This document shows, in pieces, positions 32,782 to 44,575 of a DNA stretch of 64,000 bases. The notes beneath the pieces were generated by a model. It worked only from the letters and a program-made list of their open reading frames with translations. It ran no database searches and was not told the origin of the DNA. Each line of letters opens with the position of its first letter. The stretch's first letter is position 1. This DNA comes from Cyathus striatus (taxonomy: Eukaryota > Basidiomycota > Agaricomycetes > Agaricales > Nidulariaceae): assembly GCA_025738555.1 (NCBI GenBank), contig JAOVFP010000001.1, positions 4,154,001 through 4,218,000 on the forward strand, written 5' to 3'. The position numbers were made by a program, and so were the translations under genes.

Positions 32782-34648
32782 TCACTGATGCTGGCATTCA
32801 GGCTCCCGACCCATGTTATAGTGACTAAATTCGTCATCGTCATCTTCATCATCTTCCCAGTCATTGTCGTCGCCTTCGCCGAACTGAGAGGGAAAGGCGT
32901 GGTCAAAGAAGTTGGGGCTAGCCGGAAAGGAGCGTGAACGCACTTCGACAATGTCGCTCTCCTCATATCTTGCTTCATCTACAACTTCTGGATATGGTTC
33001 TACCTCTGCCTTCTTAGGTGGCAAAAGACTTGCAAGAGCCTAGAGTATGTGTTGCGATGAATTAAACCGTCGGACACCATATTAACACACGAAAGGTCAC
33101 CTTTTGATCCACAGATTTCAACCAGCCCTCGTCGGGCATCTGAATGGAAATAATCACGTAAAGGTCACCCTGCTCGTCTGGACGTTTGTGGATCGGCATT
33201 CCTTCCCCTCGTATCACAATAGATTCGTCAGGTTTAATGATCTTGCCTGAAGGGCTGGAAACTTTGATTCCACGGCCATCCAAATGAGTAAGCAATATGC
33301 GAGAGAATCCCAAAAGGGCTTCAGAAAGCGTAATTGTAACTTTTGTGAGTAGATCATTCCCTGAGCGCTCGAAGGATTCATGTGGCGTTGCTTTTAAAAC
33401 AAAAACAACATCTCCAGATGGAATCCCAGGCTGGGCAACGGTAAGTGTTCAGTCAACTGCCAACGTCGTAAATGCTAACCTGTTGGTCTCCAGCGCCGGC
33501 TAAAACAATTCTCTGCCTGTCAGTCATTCCTTTCTCGATAAAGATCTCTTGACGCGTTTTTTGCTTTACAGTCTTTTCTCCTTTGCACTTTTTGCATCTT
33601 TATATGGACGTCAGCTTCCACGAGAAGGGTGAAGTCACACACACAAACGAACCTCTCCTTTTCCCTCAGTTTCTCTCCCCGACCTTTACAGTCATGACAT
33701 TGCGCTCTTGACGTTCCAATTCGACTAGGTGCCAGCTAACACAGATATATAAGGGTGTTCTCCCCCGAATAACGCTGTAGAAATCATTTTTGCGTACCTG
33801 GCTATAAACATATGTCCAACCCTTGCCATCGCAAGTGGAACAAGGTTTTGGTTTTGCATTTCCACGTGCACCAGATCTAAATTACAGCAGTGTCAGATGT
33901 AAGAGACCAGAGAAGACAATACTCACCCATTACATACTTCACAGACAACGTCCTTCTCCATATTCATCTTTACCAACTTTCCATTATATAAATCCCCCAA
34001 TGTCACTTCATAGGGTATAATAGAATCTTCGCCTTTCCCTCTTCGCGGTCCAGGTCCAAAATCGAAACCAAATCCACCACCAAAGAACTGAGCGAAAATG
34101 TCATCCATCCCTGGACCTGCGGGGCTTTTACCAGAAATTCCCTCAATTCCATGCATATCATACAGTTCGCGTGTTTGTGGATCGCTAAGAATCTCATATC
34201 TGAGGGGATGAAATTAAACAGTTATCCTATAGTAGAAAGTACAGTTACGAACGCAGTGCCTATCTCCTGAAATCGTTGACTTGCCTCTGGGTCATTGATG
34301 TTTTTATCCTGGACAGTAGTCAGAAACAACCACGATATTATAAGGCAAAGGCAGTACTAACTGGATGGTGTTCTACTGCCTTCAAGCTAATGAGAATCAT
34401 TCAAGCAGTGGTGGTGAATTTAGGCACCTTTTTTCGATAAGCTTTTTTTATTTCAGCTATGAGGCATAGTCAGATCCATTGGTTCCACAAGAGTTCTAGG
34501 AAATGTGTACCTTGCGTCGCGTCAACTGAGACACCTAGCAGCTCATAAAGTTCAAATTCCACAGGCACTGATATAATTTGGTCAGTTATAGATTCTAGAA
34601 GCACAGAAAACTATAGCAAACTTTTGGAAATTAGAATTGAGACTAACT
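32782..34648 (-). CDS. Type I Hsp40 (DnaJ/Ydj1-like), CaaX end
   Basis: Co-chaperone stimulating Hsp70 ATPase and binding unfolded clients. The J domain starts PVEFELYELLGVSVDAT, with its HPD motif split by an intron (EHHP, then DKN). A Gly/Phe-rich linker (FFGGGFGFDFGPGP), four CxxCxG-type zinc repeats (CEVCNGSG, CSTCDGKG, CHDCKGRG, CKKCKGEK), and a C-terminal substrate domain follow. The last four residues, CQHQ, form a CaaX box like those of Ydj1 and DNAJA2, so farnesylation and membrane association are likely. The start codon appears split by an intron: A at 34648, TG at 34567-34566. About ten short exons. It shares a 455-bp divergent promoter region with the methyltransferase gene. Confidence 0.9.
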
Positions 34649-35103
34649 TGAGGTAAGTGCTTCCAGCAGAAGCTCGACGCCGAAGACCAATTTCCAATTA
34701 CTTAGTTGGAAACGTCCGTTAGCCTCGAAATTTTTAAAGCGGAGCCACAAAAGCAATATTTAAACCAACCGATTTTCTTGGCTTCCCATTCATGAACTTC
34801 ACTCTTGGAGAGAACTACTGAATGGTAAGTGTTATTGTTTCGGTTATATGGATGATGTTTCAAATTATCTACATTGTCTGACTTGACTGTCACACTGATG
34901 GTCAGGAATTGACGAGAAATACTTATATCTGACTTCCCGCTTGATTGCAACTTTCTGTTTGATAATTTTCGCTAATGTCTCATGCCTTTTGCAGGAAACC
35001 TGAACATCACTCATACTGAAGTTGGTGAATGTCAAATATAGGCTCTTGCGATCAGGGTTTCTAATGCTACTGTCGACTCCTGTACCTGTACTTTCTAGAA
35101 TAT
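34649..35103. promoter_or_regulatory. Divergent promoter region, Hsp40 / NSUN5
   Basis: The interval separates two gene starts pointing away from each other. A pentamer typical of heat-shock elements can be guessed (GAA/TTC runs near 34880-34960, for example CTGACTTCC and GAGAAATAC), but spacing is not convincing. No coding motif was recognised in the short minus-strand frame here (34702-34950). Confidence 0.35.
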
Positions 35104-36935
35104 CATGAACTTTTATTTCGAAGCTGCTAAAACACTAGATCGTCTTGACGCAAAAGAAGGGTCTATCAAAGGTGTTTTGGCTACCCTGCCCGAGACTAAC
35201 CGTAAACGAACTACTGCTCTTGTGATTGAGACATTGAAATGTGAGATCGTAATTTTGTTATTCACCTAAGCTTCCTCATCTTTCCTGCTCGCTTAGACAA
35301 ATCTGTACTCTCTGATGTTATTGTACGGACCAAATTATTGAAAGAGGAAAGAAAAATTACGTCCATGAACTTGGCACTGGTCCTTGTTCATGATCTACTC
35401 CTGTCGAATGGAATACAGGCTGGAGATGGACCCATTAAGCAGGCGGTTCTACGGCACAAAACCAGACTCAATGGGGAATTCCAAAAAGTTAAAATTAAAC
35501 GGGGCGCAAGCTCGAATGTCGCTCTTGCGCAGAAAGGGGATGAACGAGCTGGTCAGGAGAATTCGCTGTTCATCTTGTTGTCGCTGCTAACGGATATCAT
35601 TTGACGCAGCGCAAATACCTCGTTATGTTCGAGTAAATACCAATTTATGGTCAGTAGAGGACGCAATTAAAGCCTTTCAAGACCAAGGCTTCGAGCTGAA
35701 TGATGACCTTGATTTAACGTAGGTGTATATATATTTCTTATCCCACACTTATTTTTAGAGCGTATTATTAGAAAGGGGGTTTCAAGAGACCTTCATGTCC
35801 CAGATCTATTCCTTTTCCCTCCTGGTACAGCATTTCAGGACAACATATTTTATAAATCGGGGAGTATCATTCTACAGGACAAGGCGTCATGTTTCCCTGC
35901 TGTTGTGCTTTCCCCACCTGCTACAAGTGACAGTGTCGTGATAGATGCCACTGCGGCACCAGGCAACAAAACAACCCATCTTTGTGCCCTCATGCGTAAC
36001 CGCGGAAAGGCAAGCTATTGTAAAAGGGGTATCGCCAAATGCTCATTGCTTTTTTAGCTATATGCTTTTGAGCGGGATAAAAGACGATTTTCTACCCTTA
36101 AACACATGCTTTCCAAAGCCAAGTGTCAAAATGTAGAACCAGTAAATGCCGACTTCCTTACTATAGACCCAATGGATCCCAAGTTCATTCCTGTGACTCA
36201 TATGTTGGTCTTCCGTCAGCATTACTATTGCATACACTGATTGAGCCTAGTTTATTGGACCCCTCATGTAGTGGATCTGGAATCGTAAACCGCTTAGATT
36301 ATCTCCTTGATACAGGTAAGATGCTTTCGACATACGCATCTTAACCCACATTCCTAACAAGAGATGATGTGTTCAAAAGAGGAGGAAAACCTAGTGGATA
36401 AAGGAGACCGCCTCAATAAATTATCTGCCTTCCAGTTGATGATGGTGAAGCATGCGATGAAATGTGCGGCAAACTGAAGTACAGGTATTGATGTCTTTTC
36501 TAGTTGCTAATGCTTTAATTTTACAGTTCCTAATGTTCAAAAGATCGTGTATTCTACGTGTAGCATTCATGCGATTGAGAATGAACACGTTGTACGTGAG
36601 GCGTTGAACTCAGATGAAGCAAGGACAGGCTCTTTCACCCTTGCACCTCGATGTGAGGTACTTCCTACCTGGCAGAGAAGGGGTCTTTCAGAAGAGTTGC
36701 AAAACCCCGGTATCAGCTTTCGACACCTATTAACCATCGTTGCAAAATCTGACAACTTCAACTAGATGATGGTGATTCTCTTATTCGGTGCATGCCTGGT
36801 GAAGACGCTACAAATGGGTTCTTTGTCTCTTGTTTCGTCAGATGTCGAGGCAGTAGTTTGAAAAGGAAAGACACAGACGGGATTGATAAAAGTTCTGAAC
36901 GCCCACCAAAGGCAAGGAAAATACGCAAGAAGTAA
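35104..36935 (+). CDS. 25S/28S rRNA cytosine-C5 methyltransferase (NSUN5/Rcm1)
   Basis: SAM-dependent enzyme of the large ribosomal subunit RNA, acting in the nucleolus. It starts MNFYFEAAKTLDRLDAKEGS. An N-terminal helical region ends in SSNVALAQKGDERA; an intron (about 35552-35606) then joins it to AQIPRYVRVNTNLWSVEDA. The Rossmann part has VVIDATAAPGNKTTHLCALM (SAM site), the catalytic DPSCSGSGI and the second cysteine in VYSTCSIHAIENE, both required in NSUN proteins. It ends in a Lys/Arg-rich tail (ARKIRKK) consistent with nucleolar targeting. About eight to nine exons. Domain content and order match NSUN5 rather than NSUN2 or NOP2. Confidence 0.88.
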
Positions 36936-37363
36936 ATTAACGGACAGTTCTAGTGGACCTCATTAATCATTTTGTCACTTAAACCCTTAATTTTACCAAT
37001 GCTATCCTCCGTATCCTATTAACGATCACATCATCCGTTGGTACAAGAAAATGAGTAGGAATCCAGCACAAAGAAATAAAATGAGACAGTCCTATCAAAT
37101 AAACACAACTGAATCGCTTTTAAAAGAAACGTTCATGTTTGCTTTGCTAGTGAGTAGGTTAGATTCCCGACATTAAACAGAGTAACCTATCGTGAAAAAT
37201 AACATATGTACGACACCAGCGCTTACAAGCAGATCAGCTCATTCACCATCTTGATAAACACCCTGTGAAACAAGAGAGACCTAATGAATGAATGTAATTG
37301 CGATTGTTGATTGAGTAAAACAGCGCCACGGATCATCAGTGACAACTTCACAGTACAGTTCAC
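36936..37363. other. Intergenic between convergent genes
   Basis: Holds the 3' UTRs of the methyltransferase (plus) and BBP (minus) genes. AT-rich; nothing further was recognised. Confidence 0.5.
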
Positions 37364-39194
37364 TTATTGCTGCTGTTGAGAATATTGGCCTTGATAATAT
37401 GCACTATACGTAGAATAATCCTGTGATTGCTGATAGCCTGAAGCTTGGGGATAACCGCCAGCCCAATTTGCACCTGCATTGCCATATCCGGCAGCATCCG
37501 AGTATCCAGTCCCGTAGCCTGCTTGCGAGGGGCGATAGCCTTGATTTTGTGGTACAGGTTGCTGCCATACTTCGGGACGTCGCCAAGGAGGGATATTGGC
37601 TCCGCCACTCGTAATGTCATGACCAGCCGTAGGACCAACCCAGTGTGTTTTTCCTGCATCACCCGCGGTACCACTCTCTCCTAGTTCAGCCATCAAACTA
37701 GCATATTCGGAGTCAAAGCTGCCTCGTTGCATTTGGGGGGGCGGAGCACCTGGAGGTGGTGGAGGAGCGTTGGGATCCCTATTAACTGTACAATCGCGTG
37801 CCATATGACCTGCACTACCACAGACCCTACAAATAATATTGGCCGTGAAATTGCGTTGTTCTGGACAATCGTATTTGCGATGACCTACTCCGCCGCAATT
37901 CTGGCAAATCTGATTCTCGTCATCACGAAGAGTACCGTTAAGTGCAGCAAGTTCTCTCAGTTGGTTTCGTTTGTGATCATTTTGTCCCTCAGGAGTGGAA
38001 GCAGCCTGGATGAGATGATTTTTAAAATAAATATATGCATCCCGAAATTAATAACTGACCGTTTCAATCACTTTGTTAATCATTCTAACACAAAGTACCA
38101 CCTTGTCCTCGCTTTCGCCAGTGACAAGGCAATGTAGATCTTCCTCTGCGTCTTCGGCATATTGGTCAGGACGAGCCTTACCCTCCTTAACACTGCCTTT
38201 TCCTCTAATGCTTATTTTAGCACCACTTTCGCGTTCCATTTTCTTCAAACTGTTACCACGAGGTCCAACCAACAACCCGAAAAAGTTGATTTCAGGAAAT
38301 TCCTTGACAGGGATGTAGACTTTCTCAGACGGTCGCTGCGATCGTTTCTGCTGGTGATATTCCACCGGAGGTCGGAAGTTAGGATCATTCTTCATAGCAC
38401 GGTCAACAAGCTTAATGCGCTCGTCTTCAAGTTTTTTACGGTAGCGAACTTCACGGGTGTTCGTTCTGCGGCCTTGGCCATCGTAGGTAGGTGGCGGAGA
38501 GGAAGATCTTGTAATGGCACGTCAGTCATGCCAGGATATATAAAAATTAGTAGGCGTAAAGTACCTCTCTCGTTCAGGTGGAACGAAATCATTCAGCCGA
38601 AGCTTTCTGTTGATTTCTTCCAGGCGCAGATGAATTGCATAATTGTCAAGCTGAGCTTGGGATACACCTGCTGCAGAAATAGCAGTGGGCAAGCCAGGAA
38701 TCTCAGCTTTTGCGTCACCCCATCGACTACGGCGTTTCCGGGGAGCATTTGGATCAACTGATGTGGGTGACAAACAGCAAAGACATGGGTTAGTATGACG
38801 GTTAGGTTAGTGAATTTTCGCGTGATAAGCCAGCACGATGAAATGAAGCTTCGGAAATCTGCTGTAAAAGCAAGGACAACCATAGAAACGCACGAAAGAG
38901 CTGGAGAGGCGTGTATTAAACGTTTAGTTTGCTTACCTTTGGGATCCCCACTACCAGGGGATTCTTCACGAGGGCGCTTTCCGGGGTTGTCGTGATCTGA
39001 GCTATGGGTTTTCGGATATACTGAGGGGGACGGCTGGGCGAGTTGAGGGGGAGCAGCATCCTCCGCGGGCGCAGGACCAAAGCGACGACGAGTTCCAAGG
39101 GGAACTAAATTGGATGAGAAACATATGACGAACAAAACTGAAAGAACCAACCTTCGTTCGTGCCAGTTATTTGACGAGTTGCAGGTCTCCACAT
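37364..39194 (-). CDS. Branchpoint-bridging protein (SF1/BBP)
   Basis: Splicing factor that binds the intron branch point and U2AF in the early spliceosome. It starts [14 protein letters not shown], then [10 protein letters not shown] after a short intron, the U2AF-binding ULM-like RKRRSRWGD, and the helix-hairpin segment [25 protein letters not shown]2 RNA-binding domain has the loop [14 protein letters not shown] and [12 protein letters not shown]. Two CCHC zinc knuckles follow ([28 protein letters not shown]), then a Pro-rich stretch ([10 protein letters not shown]) and a Tyr/Gln-rich tail ending YSQQQQ. About seven exons. All family domains are present in order and seem intact. Confidence 0.93.
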
Positions 39195-40019
39195 CGTACT
39201 TATCCAAGAATAGCGAACAACGGTGAACAAGAAGGACAGTGAAAAGTGAAGGGATTGAAAACTTTCAGTACGCAGTACCAGTGTTCACTAGAATCTTTTG
39301 AACTCCGAGAGAAGATATTTTTACACTGGCTGGCGAGTCACAGTACAGGTGACACACGTCACTCTTTCATATATTGTTATTACCAACTACTAAGTCCTTC
39401 CACTCTGCACCCTCTTCCCCAGGAATGTCCTTACACTTGAACAAAAAATGCTACCCCCGTAATTTATCTCTGGAAGCCCATTGTCAGCAGCAAGTGTTCA
39501 AACGTTCGTGGACAGCGGCAGCCAGGCCATAACATTCTTTAACCCTTCTTTCCAGTTTCGGAGCAGGCATAAGTATGCAGGATTTTTCCATAGCTATCAG
39601 CGAACCAGTCAGCCGGTATGTCTGTGATCGCCTTTAGAAATGACTCCGACGTGTTGTACTATCGTAGGCTTCATCTCACTTCCTGCCGCCGTCTCTTCAA
39701 TCTTGTCAGATTGTATACTGAAGACGGAGAATATAATTGTAGTCTGCTTGTGTTCACTTCCTAACGATTTGATGATTGTAAGAATTCAATCATCGAGATA
39801 CTAAGAATACTCAAATGTTTAAATGAGATAATAGTATTTAAGCTGATATGCCACCGTTGGAAATCTCATCATTTCCCGGACGACGGATGCTAAAACGAAG
39901 AAGCAGGGGTGAGGGGCTTGTAGTCTATGAATTCTTCTGGTGGCAACAACATTATCTGTGACAGCTACAGTATCATTCACATCTGCTGTTGTGGTCGAGG
40001 GGGTATGTAAGTACTTGTT
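39195..40019. other. BBP upstream region, no gene recognised
   Basis: Short open frames without motifs. It includes the BBP promoter. A small gene cannot be excluded because nearby exons are short. Confidence 0.35.
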
Positions 40020-40541
40020 TGATGCTTCTTCCAAAGAACTAATTCGATCACGGCGACGGTCCTTCAGATGAGATCGATAAAGACGATGAAGCGTGCATGC
40101 GTTTGAAATTCATGACTCAAAAATAGATGTGAATGTGACTTAAACGCCGTTTGTACTCAATGCTCGTTCTAATTACTTACAAGGTACTGTAATGAGCTAG
40201 AGTATCTTATACTTGAACAATACGACTTCCAAAATGACCAATTCGTCCTTATCAGGAACCTGGCTCTAAAGGTGTCAGGGCAAGTTGATGAACTTGGATG
40301 TAACTGAACACTCGAATACCACCTGGTGCTGAAATCATTGTGTTGCTTTGCAGCGGGAACTTCTTGCAGGAATCACAGCACCGTGTGTTCTCAAGAAATC
40401 ATGTCTCGCCTCCTGTACGTCTTCGTGCGTCCACCCACTTGTATTCAGTAGTCGATGTATTAATAATATTTTCGATAGTGTTGTATTGAGTGTGTCGGCC
40501 AACGGATCAAAAGACGATGGTATAATGTATTTGCATGGCAT
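40020..40541 (-). CDS. Unrecognised small spliced gene candidate
   Basis: Coding-like segments on the minus strand: MPCKYIIPSSFDPLADTLNT with TTLSKILLIHRLLNTSGWTH and EDVQEARHDFLRTHGAVIPA (40541-40360), SQVPDKDELVILEVVLFKYK after a possible TTTAG acceptor (about 40270-40210), and ACTLHRLYRSHLKDRRRDRI with SSLEEASNKYLHTP (about 40110-40020). Composition and helix-like periodicity suggest a real charged, helical protein of 150-200 residues, but I could not fix all splice sites and do not know the family. The reading may continue to about 39820. Confidence 0.35.
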
Positions 40542-41545
40542 TTTTACAATAAGTATTTCTCATTGTAAGTAAGTACCTTGTACTTTACTGGGGAATGCGA
40601 TATAGTGCTAAGTATTGAATCAGTGCTGACGATGGCGAAGACGATAATATGTTTTTCGTGAGGCGAACCACGGGGTAAGGATTTATTCTGCTTGAACTTT
40701 GAAGTACTACGTGACCATCAACTTTCCAGGCTCACTTCAAGCTCGGGCTGACAAGCGCGAATGAGATCTCGGTGATCATTTCGCTAGTCACGTATAATTG
40801 CCGCTATTTCTGCAGTATATTCTTCGGAGTCTTACAACTGTCTGCGAGGATCAAAAAAATCGTGTATTTGAACCATTGTTACAGGTCCGAAAGGAATCAG
40901 TTCCTACGCCAATTGGATGCTTACATAATTGATCCTCCTTTTTATTCCCAATATCGGAATGTTCTCCATCAATTATGTCGACGTCATAATTTACCGATTA
41001 GATACTGGTTTGATAATTGCTGCACAGGGACCTCGCCACAAAAGGGCATATAGCGAATGCCCTTGTACGATGTCCTCCCTTGTTCTCCACGTTCATCGTC
41101 AGCCACTAAATTTTCACCTCCTAACATATCTCAAACTCACGCTCTGTTATGGTTTTAGTGTACAGAAGTGCGGTGCTGGAGCCCACTACATAGTAACACC
41201 TTCGTGTACAATGCGCATAAATCACTTAGATTCCTGCCACACGATTCCCCATCAAGTACAATGAAGGTAGACGCCAGAGATTGCTAGCAAGTTCATCGTG
41301 TTCTCGGATAACGTTTGTATACAGTGCAGTGTTCAGCGTTGGCAACAACTGGCATCAATTTATGTGATGTTGAAGCCCAAGCCAAACGCCTTGGCAATGG
41401 CAAACTTTCCATTCACCGTTGAGCAGATGTATCATGGTTCCAGCGTTGTCCAACGTAGTCCCCAAGTGAACGCGATCTTTTTATCTAAGGTGAATCGATT
41501 AGCGGAGCTGGATATCAGGGGTATTGATGTATTCCTCATTTCTAG

Positions 41546-41991
41546 GTCGGAGATACATCGATTTGCTTGTCGGAAGCTACCTCAAGGCTCAGCTTGCCTC
41601 ATCCAGATCTCGTCACATTTCGGATCCCGTCGTCAAGAAGTCTAATGATTGGGTACGTTATTTGTCCTCGTGTTCTTGCATTTTTGGCTGTAATTTAAGG
41701 ACGTATCTTGAAAGCCAACCGGCGAAACAAGGACGATTTTAACATTTTCTTCTATTCCGTTGCTTTAAAGGATAAGTACACAGGAAAGATCTTGCAGCGT
41801 GAGTTAATTACTCATTGTTCAAGCTTACAATTTTAAAATTTAAAATTATAGCAGGATATAACTCACCTGGGCAGAGTTTTCCCGGATTGTCTGCTGAACT
41901 TTGGAGTCGCGACGAATGGACTCGAACAACTCGAACCTTGCGAGCGACGAAGATCAAAGGAGATCTAGTTCGCGCTGTTACATCTATGTAA
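41546..41991 (+). CDS. Unrecognised spliced gene candidate, 3' exons
   Basis: Exon-like segments: RRYIDLLVGSYLKAQLASSR and SRHISDPVVKKSNDW (41546-41652, followed by GTACGT), RILKANRRNKDDFNIFFYSV and ALKDKYTGKILQ (41700-41798, followed by GTGAGT), then PGYNSPGQSFPGLSAELWSR and TKIKGDLVRAVTSM to TAA 41989-41991. The last junction is in frame with normal borders; the one between 41652 and 41700 is not in frame as written, so there is an error, an unusual site or a frameshift. Exons further upstream (possibly from about 40.8 kb) could not be placed. Family unknown. Confidence 0.4.
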
Positions 41992-43144
41992 AGCTTTCGG
42001 CTCACTGACAGCTCAGCAGAGCACAGCGCATGACCGGTTCGCTTACTGTACTTAGCGGTGCTCAACACATGTTATATTATTTATCTGAGTAGAACAGAAC
42101 AAATCGACGAATAAAAAATTGGCTCGCGAAGTTACCCCTCGACACAAATTATTCGCTAAACATGTCTAAAAGAAAGCTGCCGCGAGGGGGCTCGAGCGAT
42201 TGCTGCTGTCCGCGCTTAATGTTTTGTTTCCTCTTTCGGTATAATTATGGTCCTGGATGATGAACGATGTCGGTGATGCGACTTTTCGCGGGACTAGAAA
42301 AATTAGTTGCGTTGTGGTATAATACGTGAGTTTGTCAGTAGTTTGACGGTGACAGTTTGATTGCTACATATTTAAGTACTTGGTTGTGGCTTGCGAGCAA
42401 TGACAGCGATTCAAGCATGCGTTTTAGAAACATTTATATTTTCGTGATAATCTCTCTCCTGTGTTTTGTAGCTGAAAATGTACTAGCACAGAGATTCGGC
42501 CATGACAATAGCTAAGAGAATATTCGCTAGGGGCGAGAGCATCGTGATTGGATTGGTGGATAATGTGGCGTACAAACGAGTATTTTACTGTATTTAGCGT
42601 CGAGGTTGAGCGTGATGATGGTTGTATCAATGATCAATGTATGTTTTGTGATGATCTGTTGTGCTAAAGATTAATCGAATCGGAACCGGGGGTCGGAACA
42701 TGGGAGAGATGAGGGGGATAGTTGATTGTTTGGAAGTGTGTTGGTGCGCCCCTGATTGTTCGTCATAAAGTGCTCGTAAAGGTGGGATGGGGGTGGACGC
42801 GTTGGATGGGCGTGTATTCCATCGCCCTCGCTGACTGTGCCCTAACAAATGGATTCCTTCTCGAAGATCTGTCGCACACTCATAGCTCTTTCACGGAGAC
42901 AGCGTGCGTGCGGAAGTCGAAGGACTGACAGCGAGGCGAATGTTCTCCAGGTTTTCCAGGGTGGTCCCATCTCTGGGCCGTATGGAACGTAGATCGATCG
43001 CACTCCCCAAAAAGGATACGAGATGAAGGCCCCTAATACTTACCGTATACGCCTCTCCGAAGGCCCCTTACTTATAACTGTTGCAGGAGCGCAGAGGAAA
43101 CATCTTTCCCTCCGCATTTCACGGGTACTTGTTCCTCTGCGCTC
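41992..43144. other. Long upstream region of the bZIP gene
   Basis: No conserved coding was recognised. It has several upstream ATGs, including a 68-codon frame at 42722-42928 that could act as an upstream reading frame if transcribed. Long leaders with upstream frames are common for bZIP regulators, but this is inference. Confidence 0.3.
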
Positions 43145-44213
43145 ATGTCCTCCAAGAGAGGGCGCAAACGAAATGACAACCTCCCGCCAAACCGGGCACG
43201 CGACGTTCAGCGAGCCTTTAGGGCCCGACGCGCTGCTCATTTACAGGTATGAAATTCTTGTCGCGGAAATATATATTTCGAGTCCCGCACTTGCTGACTG
43301 TAAATCAATTTTGCGCGGTGTACAGGCGTTGGAAGAAAGAGTGACGGAACTGGAAGAAGAGAATGACTGCCTCCGTCATGCTCTAAATTTACCCCCAGCT
43401 AATAGGCCGCCTCTTGGAAAAGGGCCCACCGGAAAGGACAGGCCTAAAGCATATAGCGATGTGAATTCTCAGTCAATACAGTTCAATTCGAGCCGTGGCT
43501 CATCGACTGACTCTCCTGCTTCTCGAACGAGTTCGCTCTCCCCCTCGGCGCTGACTTTGGTCAGCCTCTCGTCGCGCGTTGTCCCGCCTGTCGAACCCCC
43601 TTCATGGGACGATGCGATTGTAATGGATCCTGAGCCTCCCCCACCGTCCACATCACCATATCAGTTAAATCCAATGTCTGCACCTCTCCCAACCAGGCCC
43701 AATCAATATTCTGTTCCATATTCTAACGGTACCCTGGGCTCAACTTCATCGAGGGGCGATGTTTATCTTGGAAATGGTGGTAGCTACTCCCATTCGTCAG
43801 ATAGACCTATCAATACCCCCTACGGCGGTCAGGATTTTGCCTTGCGAAGTGAAATTCATGACGAGTCTTCCCGGCAACACTATTCTTATCAACCGTCATC
43901 CTACCAATCTCATGATCCCAACTTGCATACTCAAAGTCCCCCTCCCGCTTCCCGCCCCATTCACCCTCATGTACCACAAACATCGCAGCATCCCCGACAT
44001 CATTCCGCACACCGTGATTCACCAGATCCGTACAATAGGCGATATTTATCTACAGACCAAGGATACCCCATGAATCAAGGTTATCATCCTCTTCCTAACT
44101 CTGCCCCCATACAGCGTTCTCCACGTCCCCCGGACTTTCATCGGCAAGATAACATGGACCACTCTCAACCCCCCACATACGGACAGGACGGACGCTTGAA
44201 CATAATGCCTTAA
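43145..44213 (+). CDS. bZIP transcription factor with atypical basic region
   Basis: Two exons (43145-43246, 43326-44213) give 329 residues. Exon 1 starts MSSKRGRKRNDNLPPNRA, and the basic region RDVQRAFRARRAAHLQ continues across the intron into a leucine zipper with L36, L43 and L50 (ALEERVTELEEENDCLRHAL). Arg26 lies exactly ten residues before the first zipper Leu, as in bZIPs, but the position of the invariant Asn (eight before Arg26) is Ala18. The rest is Ser/Pro/His/Tyr-rich and probably disordered, with LPPANRPPLGKGPTGKD just after the zipper. The frame that reads through the intron is a false extension. Target genes are unknown. Confidence 0.82.
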
Positions 44214-44575
44214 TAATTCTTCTACATCCCCCCCTATTCCTCCTTAACACTTTGTATTTTCGTCATACCGTCATTCTTACGACTTCGTTGGATTTCACCG
44301 CGATCTGATGTATCTTTATTATTCGCAAGACAAAGGTTTATACTCAGTCATATACCTAGAATGTACAAGGATTCAGCATTACCTTACAATCAACCTAGCG
44401 ATATCTATTTTGCTATCTTACGAGCTACAATACGAGGTGACCAGGGGTCTTTTTGTGTCTAATTTGGAAATTACCGTTCAGCCATTCTGTACAACCTCCA
44501 AATCATTAATACGGAAGGACGCAACACTTAGGAAGCTATATCAAATTACTTATATCGGTAAACCAGACATTGAAA

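Noticed and set aside
43023..43144. Longer N-terminus of the 43 kb protein (frame from 43023)
   Set aside because: This frame runs through the 79-nt intron and misses the bZIP basic region; the frame from ATG 43145 joined at 43326 gives a continuous basic region and zipper.
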